Shown: positions 44,798 to 54,311 of the stretch, one piece after another
Position numbering within the stretch: the stretch's first letter is position 1
Layout: each line of letters begins with the position of its first letter
Assembly: GCA_038146985.1 (NCBI GenBank)
Contig: JAYQSQ010000017.1
Span: 124,001 to 188,000, forward strand
Origin: JADHLJ01 sp038146985
Lineage (GTDB): Bacteria; Pseudomonadota; Alphaproteobacteria; Thalassobaculales; Thalassobaculaceae
DNA: 64,000 bases
Direction: 5' to 3'
Translations under genes and position numbers: made by a program
The notes under the pieces: model-generated
The model's database searches: none
The model's input: only the letters and a program-made list of their open reading frames with translations
Told to the model about the DNA's origin: nothing

Positions 44798-45860
44798 TGC
44801 CCGTTGAAGCCGATCGGCTGGATCGCCGCAGATCTCCTCCGAGATGATCCCGCCGCAAGGCCCGGTCTTCGACGCCGAAACCGTGGCCGAGACCGCACGA
44901 ATTCACGAACGTGGTGGTTTCGACCGGGTCCTGATCGGCTATTTCAGCGACGCTCCCGACGGCTTCATGATCGGCGCCCAGGCGGCGATGGTGACCGAAA
45001 GGCTGAGCTTCCTGCTGGCCCACCGGCCCGGCTTCGTAGCCCCGCCGCTGGCGGCCCGCAAGCTCGCGACCCTGGACCAGCTCTCTGGCGGCCGCCTGGC
45101 GGTGCACATCATCGCCGGCGGCAGCGATGCGGATCAGGCCAGGGACGCCGACCATTCCGACCACGCCATGCGCTACCGCCGCTCGACGGAATACATCCAG
45201 CTGCTACGCAAGACCTGGACCGCCGACGCGCCCTTCGACCATGAGGGTGAATTCTATCGGACCAGGGGCACCTACTCGGCGATCCGCTGCGTCCAGCAGC
45301 CGCATATCCCGATCTATGGCGGCGGCGGTTCCGACGCGGCGATCGCCGCCCTGGCGCCGGAGTTGGACGTCTTCATGCTCTGGGGAGAGCCCTTGAAGGA
45401 GACCGCCGATTTCATGAAACGCGTCACCGACGGCTCAAGGGGCCGCAATCCGAGTTTCAGCCTGTCGACCCGGCCCATTCTGGCCGAAACCGAGGACAAG
45501 GCCTGGGACCGGGCGCACGAGATTCACCGCCGGGTGATGGAGATGCGTGGCGGCGTCCCGGCTCCGCGTCCGGAGAATGTCGGCTCCCAGCGTCTGCTGG
45601 CCGCCGCCGCCGAGGGCGAGGTGCATGACAGGTGCCTATGGACCAGGCTTGCGGTCGCCACCGGCGCGCGCGGCAATTCGACGGCCCTGGTCGGCACCCC
45701 GGATACCGTGGCCGAAGCGATGGTGGAATACTACAAGCTCGGTGCCACAAGCCTGCTGATCCGAGGCTATGACCCACGCCCCGATGCCGAGCAATACGGC
45801 GCCGAGCTGATCCCCCGGGTGCGGGAACTGGTCGCCAAGGTCGATGCGGGGAGGGCGTGA
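44798..45860 (+). CDS. LLM-class flavin-dependent oxidoreductase (SsuD-like), start frameshifted
   Basis: The body from 44844 (MIPPQGPVFDAETVAETARI) is intact, about 338 residues. It matches alkanesulfonate-monooxygenase-like luciferase-fold enzymes: FLLAHRPGFVAPPLAARKLA, LDQLSGGRLAVHIIAGGSDA, the FDHEGEFYRTRG loop and QPHIPIYGGGGSD. The natural start is probably the ATG at 44798, from which the first codons are out of frame, with one or two shifts before 44844. These enzymes use FMNH2 and oxygen to cleave C-S or C-N bonds or oxidise small molecules. It marks the right edge of the frameshift-rich block. Confidence 0.8.
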
Positions 45861-45899
45861 GTTCAGGTTTGGTTTTGCGTACTTAATTTGAAGGTTTCT

Positions 45900-45996
45900 C
45901 CGTCGCCCTCGCGTATGCGGGGGCCTCAAAGGGCATGGTTAAAAAGCACACAATTGGTCAGATGTATCGAGGTCCCCGCCTGCGCGGGGACGACGA
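45900..45996. repeat. Inverted palindromic repeat pair (GGGGACGACG type)
   Basis: CGTCGCCCTCGCGTATGCGG starts the left arm (45900-45926). The right arm (45969-45996, GAGGTCCCCGCCTGCGCGGG start) is an imperfect reverse complement. It is in the 220-bp gap after the LLM gene and related in form, but not identical, to the copies at 1657, 5370 and 28914. Confidence 0.72.
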
Positions 45997-46080
45997 ATTC
46001 TTGTCCCACACCACGCCTGCATGGATCATCCGCACGATACGCGATAGCTTCCAGCATCCCCGTTTTCAGGAGACCCTCCG

Positions 46081-47241
46081 ATGACTCTTCGGCAACCTTA
46101 TGATCCCTCGGTCCTGCCCGCCGGCATCCGCTCCCGGCACGTGGATAATTCCAACGGCCTGGTGATGCATGTGCTGGAGGCCGGGTATGAGACGCCGAAC
46201 CGTCCGGCGCTCCTGCTGCTGCATGGGTTTCCCGAACTGGCCTTCAGTTGGCGGCGGGTCATGCCGGCGCTGGCGGAGGCCGGCTATCACGTCTTCGCGC
46301 CGGATCTGAGGGGGTATGGCCGGACCCTGGGCTGGGGCCCGGTTGGCTATGACGACGACATGGGCCCGTTCCGCCTGCTGAACACGGTCCGCGACGCGCT
46401 CGGTATCCTGAGGGCCATGGGCCACGAGACCGCCGCCGCCGTGGTCGGCCATGACTACGGCTCCTCCGTCGCGGCCTGGTCGGCACTGGTGCGCCCGGAC
46501 GTCTTCAAGTCCTGCGTGCTGATGAGCGCGCCTTTCGAGGGCCCGCCCGATCTGCCCGTTGCCGGCGCTCCCGCCAAACCCGCCGGCCCGGATATCCATG
46601 AAGCGATGGCGGCGCTGGCCCGGCCACGCAAGCACTATCACTGGTACTATTCCACCCGGCCCGCCAATACGGACATGACCGACTGTCCCCAGGGCTTGCG
46701 TGACTTCCTGCGCGCCTACTACCACCACAAGAGCGCGGACTGGAAAGCCAACAAGCCGCATCGGCTGGAGGCCTGGCGGGCGGATCAGTTGGAGAAGATG
46801 CCGACCTACTACATCATGGATCTTGCCGACACGATGCCCGAGGCGGTCGGCAAGGAGATGCCCAGCGCCGCCGAGATCGCCGGCAATGCCTGGCTGCCGG
46901 ACAAGGACCTCGCGGTCTATGTGGAGGAGTATACCCGCAACGGCTTCCAGGGCGGGCTCAACTGGTACCGGCGCGGCACCACCGGTTTCGATACCGCGGA
47001 GCTTCAGACCTTCGCGGGATGGACCATCGACGTGCCGAGCTTGTTCATTTCCGGTACCAGCGATTGGGGGGTCTATCAGCGCCCCGGCGTCGCCGAAAAG
47101 ATGAACGGCACGGTGTGCACGGACATGCGCAGCTTTCACCTGATCGAGGGCGCCGGACACTGGGTACAGCAGGAACAGCCGGAGGAGACCTGCCGGCTGT
47201 TGCTCGATTTCCTGAAAGATGCCGGAACCGGCGTGAAATAG
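46081..47241 (+). CDS. Epoxide hydrolase-type alpha/beta hydrolase
   Basis: 386 residues. The oxyanion motif HGFPE is at about residues 49-53 and the nucleophile is the Asp in VVGHDYGSSVAAW, as in epoxide hydrolases and haloalkane dehalogenases. DLRGYGRT precedes it, and the base His is in GAGHWVQQEQPEE. It opens epoxides to diols or dehalogenates. The start ATG at 46081 follows a GGAG at about 46071. The gene converges with a TauD gene, 1 bp between stops. Confidence 0.87.
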   Translation: MTLRQPYDPSVLPAGIRSRHVDNSNGLVMHVLEAGYETPNRPALLLLHGFPELAFSWRRVMPALAEAGYHVFAPDLRGYGRTLGWGPVGYDDDMGPFRLLNTVRDALGILRAMGHETAAAVVGHDYGSSVAAWSALVRPDVFKSCVLMSAPFEGPPDLPVAGAPAKPAGPDIHEAMAALARPRKHYHWYYSTRPANTDMTDCPQGLRDFLRAYYHHKSADWKANKPHRLEAWRADQLEKMPTYYIMDLADTMPEAVGKEMPSAAEIAGNAWLPDKDLAVYVEEYTRNGFQGGLNWYRRGTTGFDTAELQTFAGWTIDVPSLFISGTSDWGVYQRPGVAEKMNGTVCTDMRSFHLIEGAGHWVQQEQPEETCRLLLDFLKDAGTGVK

Positions 47242-47242
47242 C

Positions 47243-48094
47243 CTAGCCGAGCGCCTCGCCCTCAAGGGTGATCCGGTGCATCAGCCGGCGCTCGCCATGG
47301 TAGTCGTTGACCGCCTGATGCCAGGTCGCCCGGTTGTCCCAGAAAGCGAGAGAGCCCGGCTTCCATTGGAAGCGGCAAGTGAATTCCGGCCGGCTCGCAT
47401 GGGCGTAGAGATAGCTGAGCAGCGGTTTGGATTCCTCGTCGGTCCAGCCTTCGAAACCCAGCGTGAAGGCGGGGTTGACATAGAGCGCCTCACGGCCTGA
47501 CAGCGGATGGGTGATGATCACCGGGTGCACCGCGTCCTGGGTCGCGAGTTCGGGGTTCTTGATCCGCCCGACGGTATCATCGTCCCGCGTCGCCCGGCTC
47601 GCGCCGAAGACATGACGGCTGGAATGGCGGGCTCGCAGGCCACGCAGCGTGTCTTTCAGCCCATCCGAAAGAGTTTCGAAGGCCAGATACATGCTGGCGA
47701 ACTGGGTATCGCCGCCCTTGGAAGGCACCTCGTGGGCATAAAGCATCGACCCCAGGGCCGGCTCGACATCGTAGGTGTGGTCGGTGTGCCAGCCGCCGCC
47801 GATATTGTTCTTCTGCTCCGGCTCCTTCAGAACCATGGCGATCTTCGGATGGCCTTCGACATGGGTGAAGAACCGGTTGATGTTGATCGGCGCCCACCGC
47901 TCCGCGAAGGCGATGTGCTGTTCCGGGGTCAGCGTCTGGTCACGGAAGAAGATCACGCCGTTATCCCTGAATACGTCGCGGATCTCGGCGAACTGATGAT
48001 TCGACAGGTCCTTGGACAGATCGACGCCATGGATCTCTGCGCCGAGCGCACCGGCGATCGGGCGCACCTCAATGGTCTCGTAGGTCCCGGACAT
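47243..48094 (-). CDS. TauD/TfdA-family Fe(II)/2-oxoglutarate dioxygenase
   Basis: 283 residues from the ATG at 48094; the longer frame to 48232 has no family character. Iron ligands are His and Asp in GGWHTDHTYDVEPAL, the distal His is in ATWHQAVNDYHGERR, and the Arg nearby binds 2OG. IEVRPIAGALGAEIHGVDLS is the usual N-terminal strand. Resembles taurine/alpha-ketoglutarate dioxygenases; substrate not deducible. Paralogous in family to 4491-5324. Confidence 0.87.
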   Translation of the reverse strand: MSGTYETIEVRPIAGALGAEIHGVDLSKDLSNHQFAEIRDVFRDNGVIFFRDQTLTPEQHIAFAERWAPININRFFTHVEGHPKIAMVLKEPEQKNNIGGGWHTDHTYDVEPALGSMLYAHEVPSKGGDTQFASMYLAFETLSDGLKDTLRGLRARHSSRHVFGASRATRDDDTVGRIKNPELATQDAVHPVIITHPLSGREALYVNPAFTLGFEGWTDEESKPLLSYLYAHASRPEFTCRFQWKPGSLAFWDNRATWHQAVNDYHGERRLMHRITLEGEALG

Positions 48095-48261
48095 GGCGTT
48101 ACCTCTTCGCGGATTGAATCTCGTCCATCTTTTAAGCGCCGCCCGCCAACCCGGCAAGAGGCCGTGCGCACGCCCTCTTGAACGCCGTTCCCCGATTACG
48201 CAGTTTTGCTCGAAACGAACAGGCGCTAGCATTCACGACCGAGGCAACCCGAGGCACGCGC

Positions 48262-48756
48262 ATGCGGCTGATGGCGAGAACGGCTTTCTTGCTGGGCTTC
48301 CTGACTCTCGTCGCATCGGCGACGACGTTCACGCAAGCATCGGCGCAAGCCCGTTGCCAGGCGGCGAGCCTGGAGGAGGCCAAGGCCCTGGCGGTCAAGG
48401 CGGCCAAGGCTCTGGTTGATCTGGGGCCTGAAAAGGCCTTCCGCCGTTTCAGCGATCCCGAGGATGAGTTTATCGATCGCGATCTCTATGTCTTCGTCAT
48501 CGATCTCGGCGGCCGGATCTGGTTCAACGCGGTTTTTCCGACGGCTCCCGGCAGCAATATCCTCGGATCGCGTGATTCCAACGGACGGTATTTCATCCAG
48601 GACATGATCAGAACGGCTCGAACCAAGGGAGAGGGTTGGGTCGAATACGAATGGCTGAGCCCCTGCACCGGCGAAATGTCGCCGAAAACGGCCTATGCGG
48701 TCCGCGTCGGCCCGGTTCTGGTGGCCGTCGGGGCCTACGGCGTCGTCAGCCTGTAG
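48262..48756 (+). CDS. Secreted single-Cache-domain protein
   Basis: 164 residues from the ATG at 48262, with GAGG eight bases upstream (ATG 48271 possible). The signal peptide is MRLMARTAFLLGFLTLVASA and more, cleaved near ASAQA. The mature part contains KAAKALVDLGPEKAFRRFSD, RDLYVFVIDLGGRIWFNAVF and the end YAVRVGPVLVAVGAY, the layout of a small-molecule-sensing single Cache domain. With no transmembrane or signalling domain it may be a soluble periplasmic binder. Ligand unknown. Confidence 0.78.
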   Translation: MRLMARTAFLLGFLTLVASATTFTQASAQARCQAASLEEAKALAVKAAKALVDLGPEKAFRRFSDPEDEFIDRDLYVFVIDLGGRIWFNAVFPTAPGSNILGSRDSNGRYFIQDMIRTARTKGEGWVEYEWLSPCTGEMSPKTAYAVRVGPVLVAVGAYGVVSL

Positions 48757-48855
48757 AGGCGCTTACTCCGTCGACGGCCATTTGCAAGATCCGCCGAGAC
48801 GCAGCAAACTCCCGCCGCGTCATTTCGGCTTGAAGCCTTCCTCGGGAGATCGGTG

Positions 48856-49620
48856 ATGTCTTTGTTTGATCTAAGCGACCGCGTCGCAGCGGTGACCGGC
48901 GGCAACGGCGGTATCGGTCTCGGCATGGCCGAGGGCCTGGCCGGAGCCGGGGCGTCGATCCTGGTGGTCGGGCGCAACGAGGAGAAGAACACCGAGGCGG
49001 TCGCCAAGCTGCGCAGGCTCGGCGTGAAGGCGGAGGCCTTCGTCATGGATGTTACCGAGCCGAGCGCCGGGACCGACATGGTAGCGGCGGCGGAAAAGCA
49101 ATTCGGCCGTCTCGACATCCTGGTCAACAATGCCGGCAGCAATATCCGCAAGCCGCCGGAGGATTTCACGCCGGAGGAATGGCGCTGGGTGCTCGAGACA
49201 AATCTGACCAGCGCTTTCCTGTGCAGCCAGGCCGCCTATCCAGCGCTGAAACGCGCCGGCGGTGGCAAGATCATCAATATCGGCTCGATGTATTCCCTGT
49301 TTGGCGCACCTTTCGTCGCCGCCTACGCCACCAGCAAGGGTGGCATGGTGCAGATGACCAAGTCCCTCGCCGCCGCCTGGGCCAAGGACAATATCCAGGT
49401 GAACTGCGTGCTGCCGGGCTGGATCGATACCGAATTGACGCGCCGGGCGCGAGAGCAGATCGACGGGCTGTATGAGCGCCAGCTCGCTCGGATGCCGGCC
49501 GGCCGTTGGGGCACGCCGGAGGATCACGCCGGCGTCGCGGTGTTTCTGGCAAGCCGTGCCTCGGACTACATCACCGGCATTTCCGTTCCCGTCGACGGCG
49601 GCTTCTCGATCTCCGGCTAG
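48856..49620 (+). CDS. SDR-family oxidoreductase
   Basis: 254 residues from the ATG at 48856 with GGGAG seven bases upstream; a GTG lies one codon earlier. TGGNGGIG at about residues 13-20 binds the cofactor. NNAG, IINIGSMYS and the catalytic YATSK are present. The C-terminus SVPVDGGFSISG is standard. Close in pattern to gluconate/2-deoxygluconate dehydrogenases. The next SDR follows 195 bp downstream on the same strand. Confidence 0.87.
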   Translation: MSLFDLSDRVAAVTGGNGGIGLGMAEGLAGAGASILVVGRNEEKNTEAVAKLRRLGVKAEAFVMDVTEPSAGTDMVAAAEKQFGRLDILVNNAGSNIRKPPEDFTPEEWRWVLETNLTSAFLCSQAAYPALKRAGGGKIINIGSMYSLFGAPFVAAYATSKGGMVQMTKSLAAAWAKDNIQVNCVLPGWIDTELTRRAREQIDGLYERQLARMPAGRWGTPEDHAGVAVFLASRASDYITGISVPVDGGFSISG

Positions 49621-49814
49621 CGCGAGTGGTCACTGCGGATAAGCCGCCGACGGATTTTGGCGCTCAAGGCAAAGCCACGGGAGAAGAGGCCGGCGGATCG
49701 CCTCCATAATCACTTCAGCCTAGGCCCGACGCCTTTCCGGTTGATGGTGCGGGCCGCGCGACGCTGCTGTATGGTTTGCTCAATCTTGAACTCGCTTGGG
49801 GAGGGAACCGCGCC

Positions 49815-50573
49815 ATGAACGGGCAAGGTAAGATCGCGATCATCACGGGCGCCGGTACCGGTGTCGGCAAGGCGGCGGCGGTGGCTCTGGCCGCCGACGG
49901 CTGGACGGTGGTTCTAGCGGGACGCCGACGGGAGCCGCTGGATGAGACTGTCAAGCAGATCCAAGCCGCCGGCGGCACGGCGGAGGCGGTACCGACGGAT
50001 GCCGCCGACCAGGCTTCGGTCCGCGCGCTCTTCAAGGGAGTGAAGGACCGCCATGGCCGCCTCGACCTTCTCTTCAACAACGCTGGCACCAATGCGCCGG
50101 GCATCCCGCTCGAGGAGCTGACGCTGGAACAGTGGCAGGGTGTGGTGAACGTCAACCTCACCGGCGTTTTCCTGTGCACCCAGGAAGCCTTCAAGCTGAT
50201 GAAGGAGCAGAGCCCGAGGGGTGGGCGGATCATCAACAACGGCTCGATTTCCGCGCATGTGCCGCGGCCGAACTCGGCACCCTATACCGCAACCAAGCAC
50301 GCGGTGACGGGTCTGACCCGGTCAACCTCGCTGGACGGGCGGAAATACGATATCGCCTGCGGTCAGATCGATATCGGCAATGCCCTGACCGAGATGGCGG
50401 CGCGGATGACCAAGGGCGTTCCCCAGGCCGATGGAACCACAAAGGTGGAACCGGTGATGGACGTCTCGAATGTCGGCGCCACGATCGTCTACATGGCAAG
50501 CCTGCCGCCCGAGGCCAATGCCCAGTTCGTCACCGTCATGGCGACGAACATGCCGTTTATCGGACGTGGTTGA
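49815..50573 (+). CDS. SDR-family oxidoreductase
   Basis: 252 residues from the ATG at 49815 behind GGGGAGGGAA. Glycine motif TGAGTGVG, FNNAGTNAPG, INNGSISAHVPRP and the catalytic YTATK identify a classical SDR. The C-terminus (VTVMATNMPFIGRG) lacks the usual DGG. The gene converges with the Lon-like protease gene, 7 bp between stops. Confidence 0.86.
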   Translation: MNGQGKIAIITGAGTGVGKAAAVALAADGWTVVLAGRRREPLDETVKQIQAAGGTAEAVPTDAADQASVRALFKGVKDRHGRLDLLFNNAGTNAPGIPLEELTLEQWQGVVNVNLTGVFLCTQEAFKLMKEQSPRGGRIINNGSISAHVPRPNSAPYTATKHAVTGLTRSTSLDGRKYDIACGQIDIGNALTEMAARMTKGVPQADGTTKVEPVMDVSNVGATIVYMASLPPEANAQFVTVMATNMPFIGRG

Positions 50574-50580
50574 GGTCCGT

Positions 50581-52980
50581 TTATGATTCCTCGGGGCGCG
50601 CGAAGCGGCGGCGCGCCTCGGCGAATCCGATCAGTCGTTCCTCGGCCAGGCGGTTGACCGTCCCCTCGGGGAAAGTACCGTCCTTCCCGCGTTCTCCGGC
50701 GGCGACTCCGGTCAGGATCTCGATCCCCTCGGCGATGGTCGAAACGCCCCAGATCCGGAATCGCTTCGACTCGACCGCTTTGCGCACCTCGGATTTGAGC
50801 ATCAGGTTGCGCACGTTGGCCGCCGGGATCATGACCCCCTGGGTGCCGGTGAGGCCGCGCGCGGCGCAGACATCGAAAAAGCCTTCGACCTTTTCATTTA
50901 CGCCGCCGATCGCCTGGACCTGTCCCATCTGGTTGACCGAGCCCGTCACCGCGATCCCCTGATTGATTGGCAGTCCGGAGAGCGCGGAAAGCAGTGCATA
51001 GAGTTCGGTCGAGGACGCGCTGTCGCCATCGACACCGCCATAGGATTGCTCGAACACAATACTCGCCTGCAGCGAGATCGGCAGATCCGTCGCGTAACTG
51101 GCCGCGAGGTAACCTTGCAGGATCAGCATGCCCTTGGAATGCAGGGGGCCAGCCAGCTCAACTTCGCGTTCGATATCGACAAACTTGCCTTGACCCATGC
51201 GGACCCTTGCGGTGATGCGCGTCGGCTTGCCGAAGGAGATGGCACCGATCTGGAGAACGCTGAGGCCGTTGACCTGACCCACCACCGCGCCGTCCGTATC
51301 GATCAGCATGGTCTCGCGCAGGATCTGCTCGCGGGACCGCTGTTCGATACGGTCGAAACGGTGCCGCTGGGCCTTCAGCGCGGCCTCCACGTCATCGACG
51401 CGGATCACGTTGTGGTTCTTGTCGCGGCCCATATAGTCCGCCTCGCGCAGGACATCGGCGATGATCCCGACTCGCGCCGTCAGACGCTCGGCATCCGCGA
51501 CCACGCGCGAGCAATGCTCGACCACGCGTTCCACGGCCTGGCGATCGAAAGGCCGCAGGGCGCTGCGGCGCTGTACCGTGGATACCATCCGAGCGAACAG
51601 GGCCTCGCTGTCGTCGTCGCGCTCCATGATGTCGTCGAAATCGGCGGCCACCTTGAAAAGATCGCCAAAATCGGGATCGACCGACGAAAGCGCCATGTAG
51701 AGATTGAGATCGCCGAACAGCACCACCTTCACGCCGAGCGGGATCGGCGCCGGTTGCATGGTCACCGCGAAGGCGGTACCGACGGTCTCCCAGGGCCCTT
51801 CGATCGCGATGCAATCCGCGTACAGCGCCCGTTTCAAGGCGTCCCAGCTATGCGGCTGGACCAGAAGTTTTTCCGCATCGAGCAACAGATAACCGCCATT
51901 GGCCCGATGCAGCGCCCCGGCCTGAATCAGGGTGAAGTCGGTTAGCATGGCACCCATATGCGCGCGGTGGCCGATCCGGCCGACCAGCCGTCCAAGGGTC
52001 GGATGGTCCTCAATCACCACCGGGGCGCTGCCATCGGTTTCCTCGTCGACCAACATATTGATCGCGTAGCGGTTGAGGGGGTGAATGGGGCCGATCTGCT
52101 CCGCCGGCGTGCCGCTGCCGGGCTGATGTTCGTCCTCAACGAAAAGCCGGATGTTCTCGACCATGTCCGCTTCCGCGGCCGAAAGCCAAGCGTCGACATC
52201 CCTGGTGCCGGTAAATCCGTCGCGCAGCTCAGCGAGTTCCGATTCAATCAATCCCGCGGCGAACCGGCTGTTCAAGGCGCGCAGCGCGGCCTGCCGTTCG
52301 CGTTCGATGAGCGGCATCGAGTGCATTGCCGCGCTCAACATTTCCTGCACTTCCTTGATCGACGCGACGAGGCGGTCGCGCACCACCTCTGGAAGGCCGT
52401 CGAAATGCTCCTGCGGCATCGGCTTGCCCTCGTGGCGCGGCGCGACCGCCATGCCCTGAGGCGCGCGGATCAGGACCAGGTCGCGCTTCTCGGCCTCCTC
52501 GGCGACCTCCTTGATCATCGCCTCGCCCCGATCGGCGAACTCCTTCTCCACCGCTTCGCGAGCCTGCCGGTAGTCGTCGCTTTCGAATACAGTTCGGGCG
52601 CTGTCCTTCAGGTTTCCGACCATTCGGCCCATGCGGCGGTGCAACTCCCGCGCGCCGCCTGTGGGTAGACGAAGCGCCTTGGGCCGCTCGGCGTTCGAGA
52701 AGTCGGTCACGTATACCCAGTCGTCCGGCTGCGGAAGGCTTTGCGCCCGTTCCTCAAGATAGGAACGCACGGCGCGGTGCTTGCCGGACCCCTTGGAGCC
52801 GATGACGAAAATGTTGTAGCCCCGGGCCCGCATGCGCGCGCCGAAACGGACTGCCTCCAACGCCCGCTCCTGGCCGATCAGGGTCTCGACATCCTCCAGT
52901 TCGCGCGTGGTCTTGAACTTCAGCGCTTTCAGGTCGGTACGCCGATACAGTTTGGTGACGGGAAGCGGATCGATAGTCAT
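50581..52980 (-). CDS. Lon-family AAA+ protease (YcbZ/LonH-like)
   Basis: 799 residues. The ATPase part has a Walker A variant GSKGSGKHRAV near residue 62. A long helical middle follows, then NGGYLLLDAEKLL (Walker B/sensor region). The C-terminal S16 peptidase domain holds the catalytic Ser in GGVDGDSASSTELY (about residue 655) and the Lys in GVNEKVEGFFD (about 698). Unlike LonA it lacks an N-terminal Lon substrate domain. Likely a cytosolic quality-control or regulatory protease. Full length, with no accessory gene beside it. Confidence 0.9.
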   Translation of the reverse strand: MTIDPLPVTKLYRRTDLKALKFKTTRELEDVETLIGQERALEAVRFGARMRARGYNIFVIGSKGSGKHRAVRSYLEERAQSLPQPDDWVYVTDFSNAERPKALRLPTGGARELHRRMGRMVGNLKDSARTVFESDDYRQAREAVEKEFADRGEAMIKEVAEEAEKRDLVLIRAPQGMAVAPRHEGKPMPQEHFDGLPEVVRDRLVASIKEVQEMLSAAMHSMPLIERERQAALRALNSRFAAGLIESELAELRDGFTGTRDVDAWLSAAEADMVENIRLFVEDEHQPGSGTPAEQIGPIHPLNRYAINMLVDEETDGSAPVVIEDHPTLGRLVGRIGHRAHMGAMLTDFTLIQAGALHRANGGYLLLDAEKLLVQPHSWDALKRALYADCIAIEGPWETVGTAFAVTMQPAPIPLGVKVVLFGDLNLYMALSSVDPDFGDLFKVAADFDDIMERDDDSEALFARMVSTVQRRSALRPFDRQAVERVVEHCSRVVADAERLTARVGIIADVLREADYMGRDKNHNVIRVDDVEAALKAQRHRFDRIEQRSREQILRETMLIDTDGAVVGQVNGLSVLQIGAISFGKPTRITARVRMGQGKFVDIEREVELAGPLHSKGMLILQGYLAASYATDLPISLQASIVFEQSYGGVDGDSASSTELYALLSALSGLPINQGIAVTGSVNQMGQVQAIGGVNEKVEGFFDVCAARGLTGTQGVMIPAANVRNLMLKSEVRKAVESKRFRIWGVSTIAEGIEILTGVAAGERGKDGTFPEGTVNRLAEERLIGFAEARRRFARPEES

Positions 52981-53043
52981 GTCGCGTCTCCGCGCGTTGA
53001 GTAAGCCATTCGATATCGGAACCGCGGTGTCGTCCAGCGGTAC

Positions 53044-54156
53044 CTATACCGCGAACGCCTGGCTCCAGGGATCGAAACCATAGCACCATGACGGGTCGGT
53101 TTTCTCGCGCATCCAGGTATTGGCGTGAGAAATCGCCTGAGCCTCGGCGGTGCGGGCCTTGCGGGATGCCTCGAAACGATCGAGCGCGGTGGCGATGTCC
53201 TCCCACTCGCTCAGCGCCCGGGCCAGCATGACCCCGTCCTCCAACGCCATCGCCGCGCCCTGAGCCATGTACGGGGTCATCGGATGGGCCGCGTCACCGA
53301 TGAGAACCGCGTGGCCGTCATGCCACTGTGCCAGCGGCTCGCGGTCGAGAATCGCCCAGCGGTGCACCGAGGGGCAGGCGCGCAGCACCTCGCGCACCTC
53401 TTCGTGGAAGCCGGCAAACGCATCGCGGACGACGGCCATGTCTCCGGTCGCGGACCAGGACTCGTTGACCCAGTCGGCGTCGGGAAGGCTGGTCACGAAA
53501 TACAGCTCGTCCCGACGCGACGTCGTGAAATAGATGACGATATGGCGATCATCGCCCCACCATTTGGTGCATTCCCCGACCGGCAATCGCAGATGCGACG
53601 CGGCGAAGGTCGCCCGGTAGGCGACCCTGCCGGTTGCCGAGGGCGCTTGCGGGCCCACCAGGATCTCACGCACCCGGGAGTGCAACCCATCGGCGCCGAC
53701 GATCAAATCCGCCGACTCGGTTGTGCCGTCCGCGAACCGCAATTCCGCTTCGGGTCCGATGTCGACGAGGCGCTTGCTCAGGTGCAGGATCGTGGGGGGC
53801 ACGGCGGACATGAGCGCATCATGAAGATCCCCCCGGTGCATTTGCAGATAAGGGGCGCCGTAAGTCCGCTCCGCTTGAGTGCCCAAGGGAAGTTCGAACA
53901 TCATTTCGCCGTTGTCCGAGCGCCGGTTCATCCAGCTTTCGGGTTGGAACGCCACGCCGCGGACCCGATCCTCGATGCCCAATCCGCGCAGAGCTTTCAT
54001 GGCGTTGGGGCTCATCTGGATGCCCGCGCCGAGACGGGTGAAGCGGTCGGCCTGCTCGAAGATCCGGACATCGAACCCGAAACGTCCGAGCGCCGCCGCC
54101 GCGGCGAGGCCGCCCATCCCGGCGCCGATGATCGCGATCCTCGGTTTAGACCCCAT
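53044..54156 (-). CDS. FAD-dependent aromatic monooxygenase (salicylate hydroxylase-like)
   Basis: 370 residues from the ATG at 54156. The FAD-binding GAGMGGLAAAAALGRFG is near the start, the second motif GADGLHSRVRE is central, and the third is LIGDAAHPMTPYMAQGAAMA. This is the class A flavoprotein hydroxylase layout seen in salicylate, 3-hydroxybenzoate and 6-hydroxynicotinate hydroxylases. It inserts one oxygen into an aromatic ring with NAD(P)H. Substrate unknown; no ring-cleavage gene is adjacent. Confidence 0.88.
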   Translation of the reverse strand: MGSKPRIAIIGAGMGGLAAAAALGRFGFDVRIFEQADRFTRLGAGIQMSPNAMKALRGLGIEDRVRGVAFQPESWMNRRSDNGEMMFELPLGTQAERTYGAPYLQMHRGDLHDALMSAVPPTILHLSKRLVDIGPEAELRFADGTTESADLIVGADGLHSRVREILVGPQAPSATGRVAYRATFAASHLRLPVGECTKWWGDDRHIVIYFTTSRRDELYFVTSLPDADWVNESWSATGDMAVVRDAFAGFHEEVREVLRACPSVHRWAILDREPLAQWHDGHAVLIGDAAHPMTPYMAQGAAMALEDGVMLARALSEWEDIATALDRFEASRKARTAEAQAISHANTWMREKTDPSWCYGFDPWSQAFAV

Positions 54157-54311
54157 GCTTTTCCCCTTTTTCGAGGCCGGTATCGTCACAAAATTCGCCT
54201 TTCCCGGAAAGCGACGCGCGTGTGGTATCCGCCACCTGATCCGGGCGCGCTGGTTCAAAGTCCGCCGCCGCGTTATACCTCGATCTCGCGTTCTTTCGAG
54301 GGAGATATCCG

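Noticed and set aside
46066..47265. 399-residue minus-strand frame opposite the epoxide hydrolase gene
   Set aside because: Antisense of a gene with nucleophile, oxyanion and His motifs in order.
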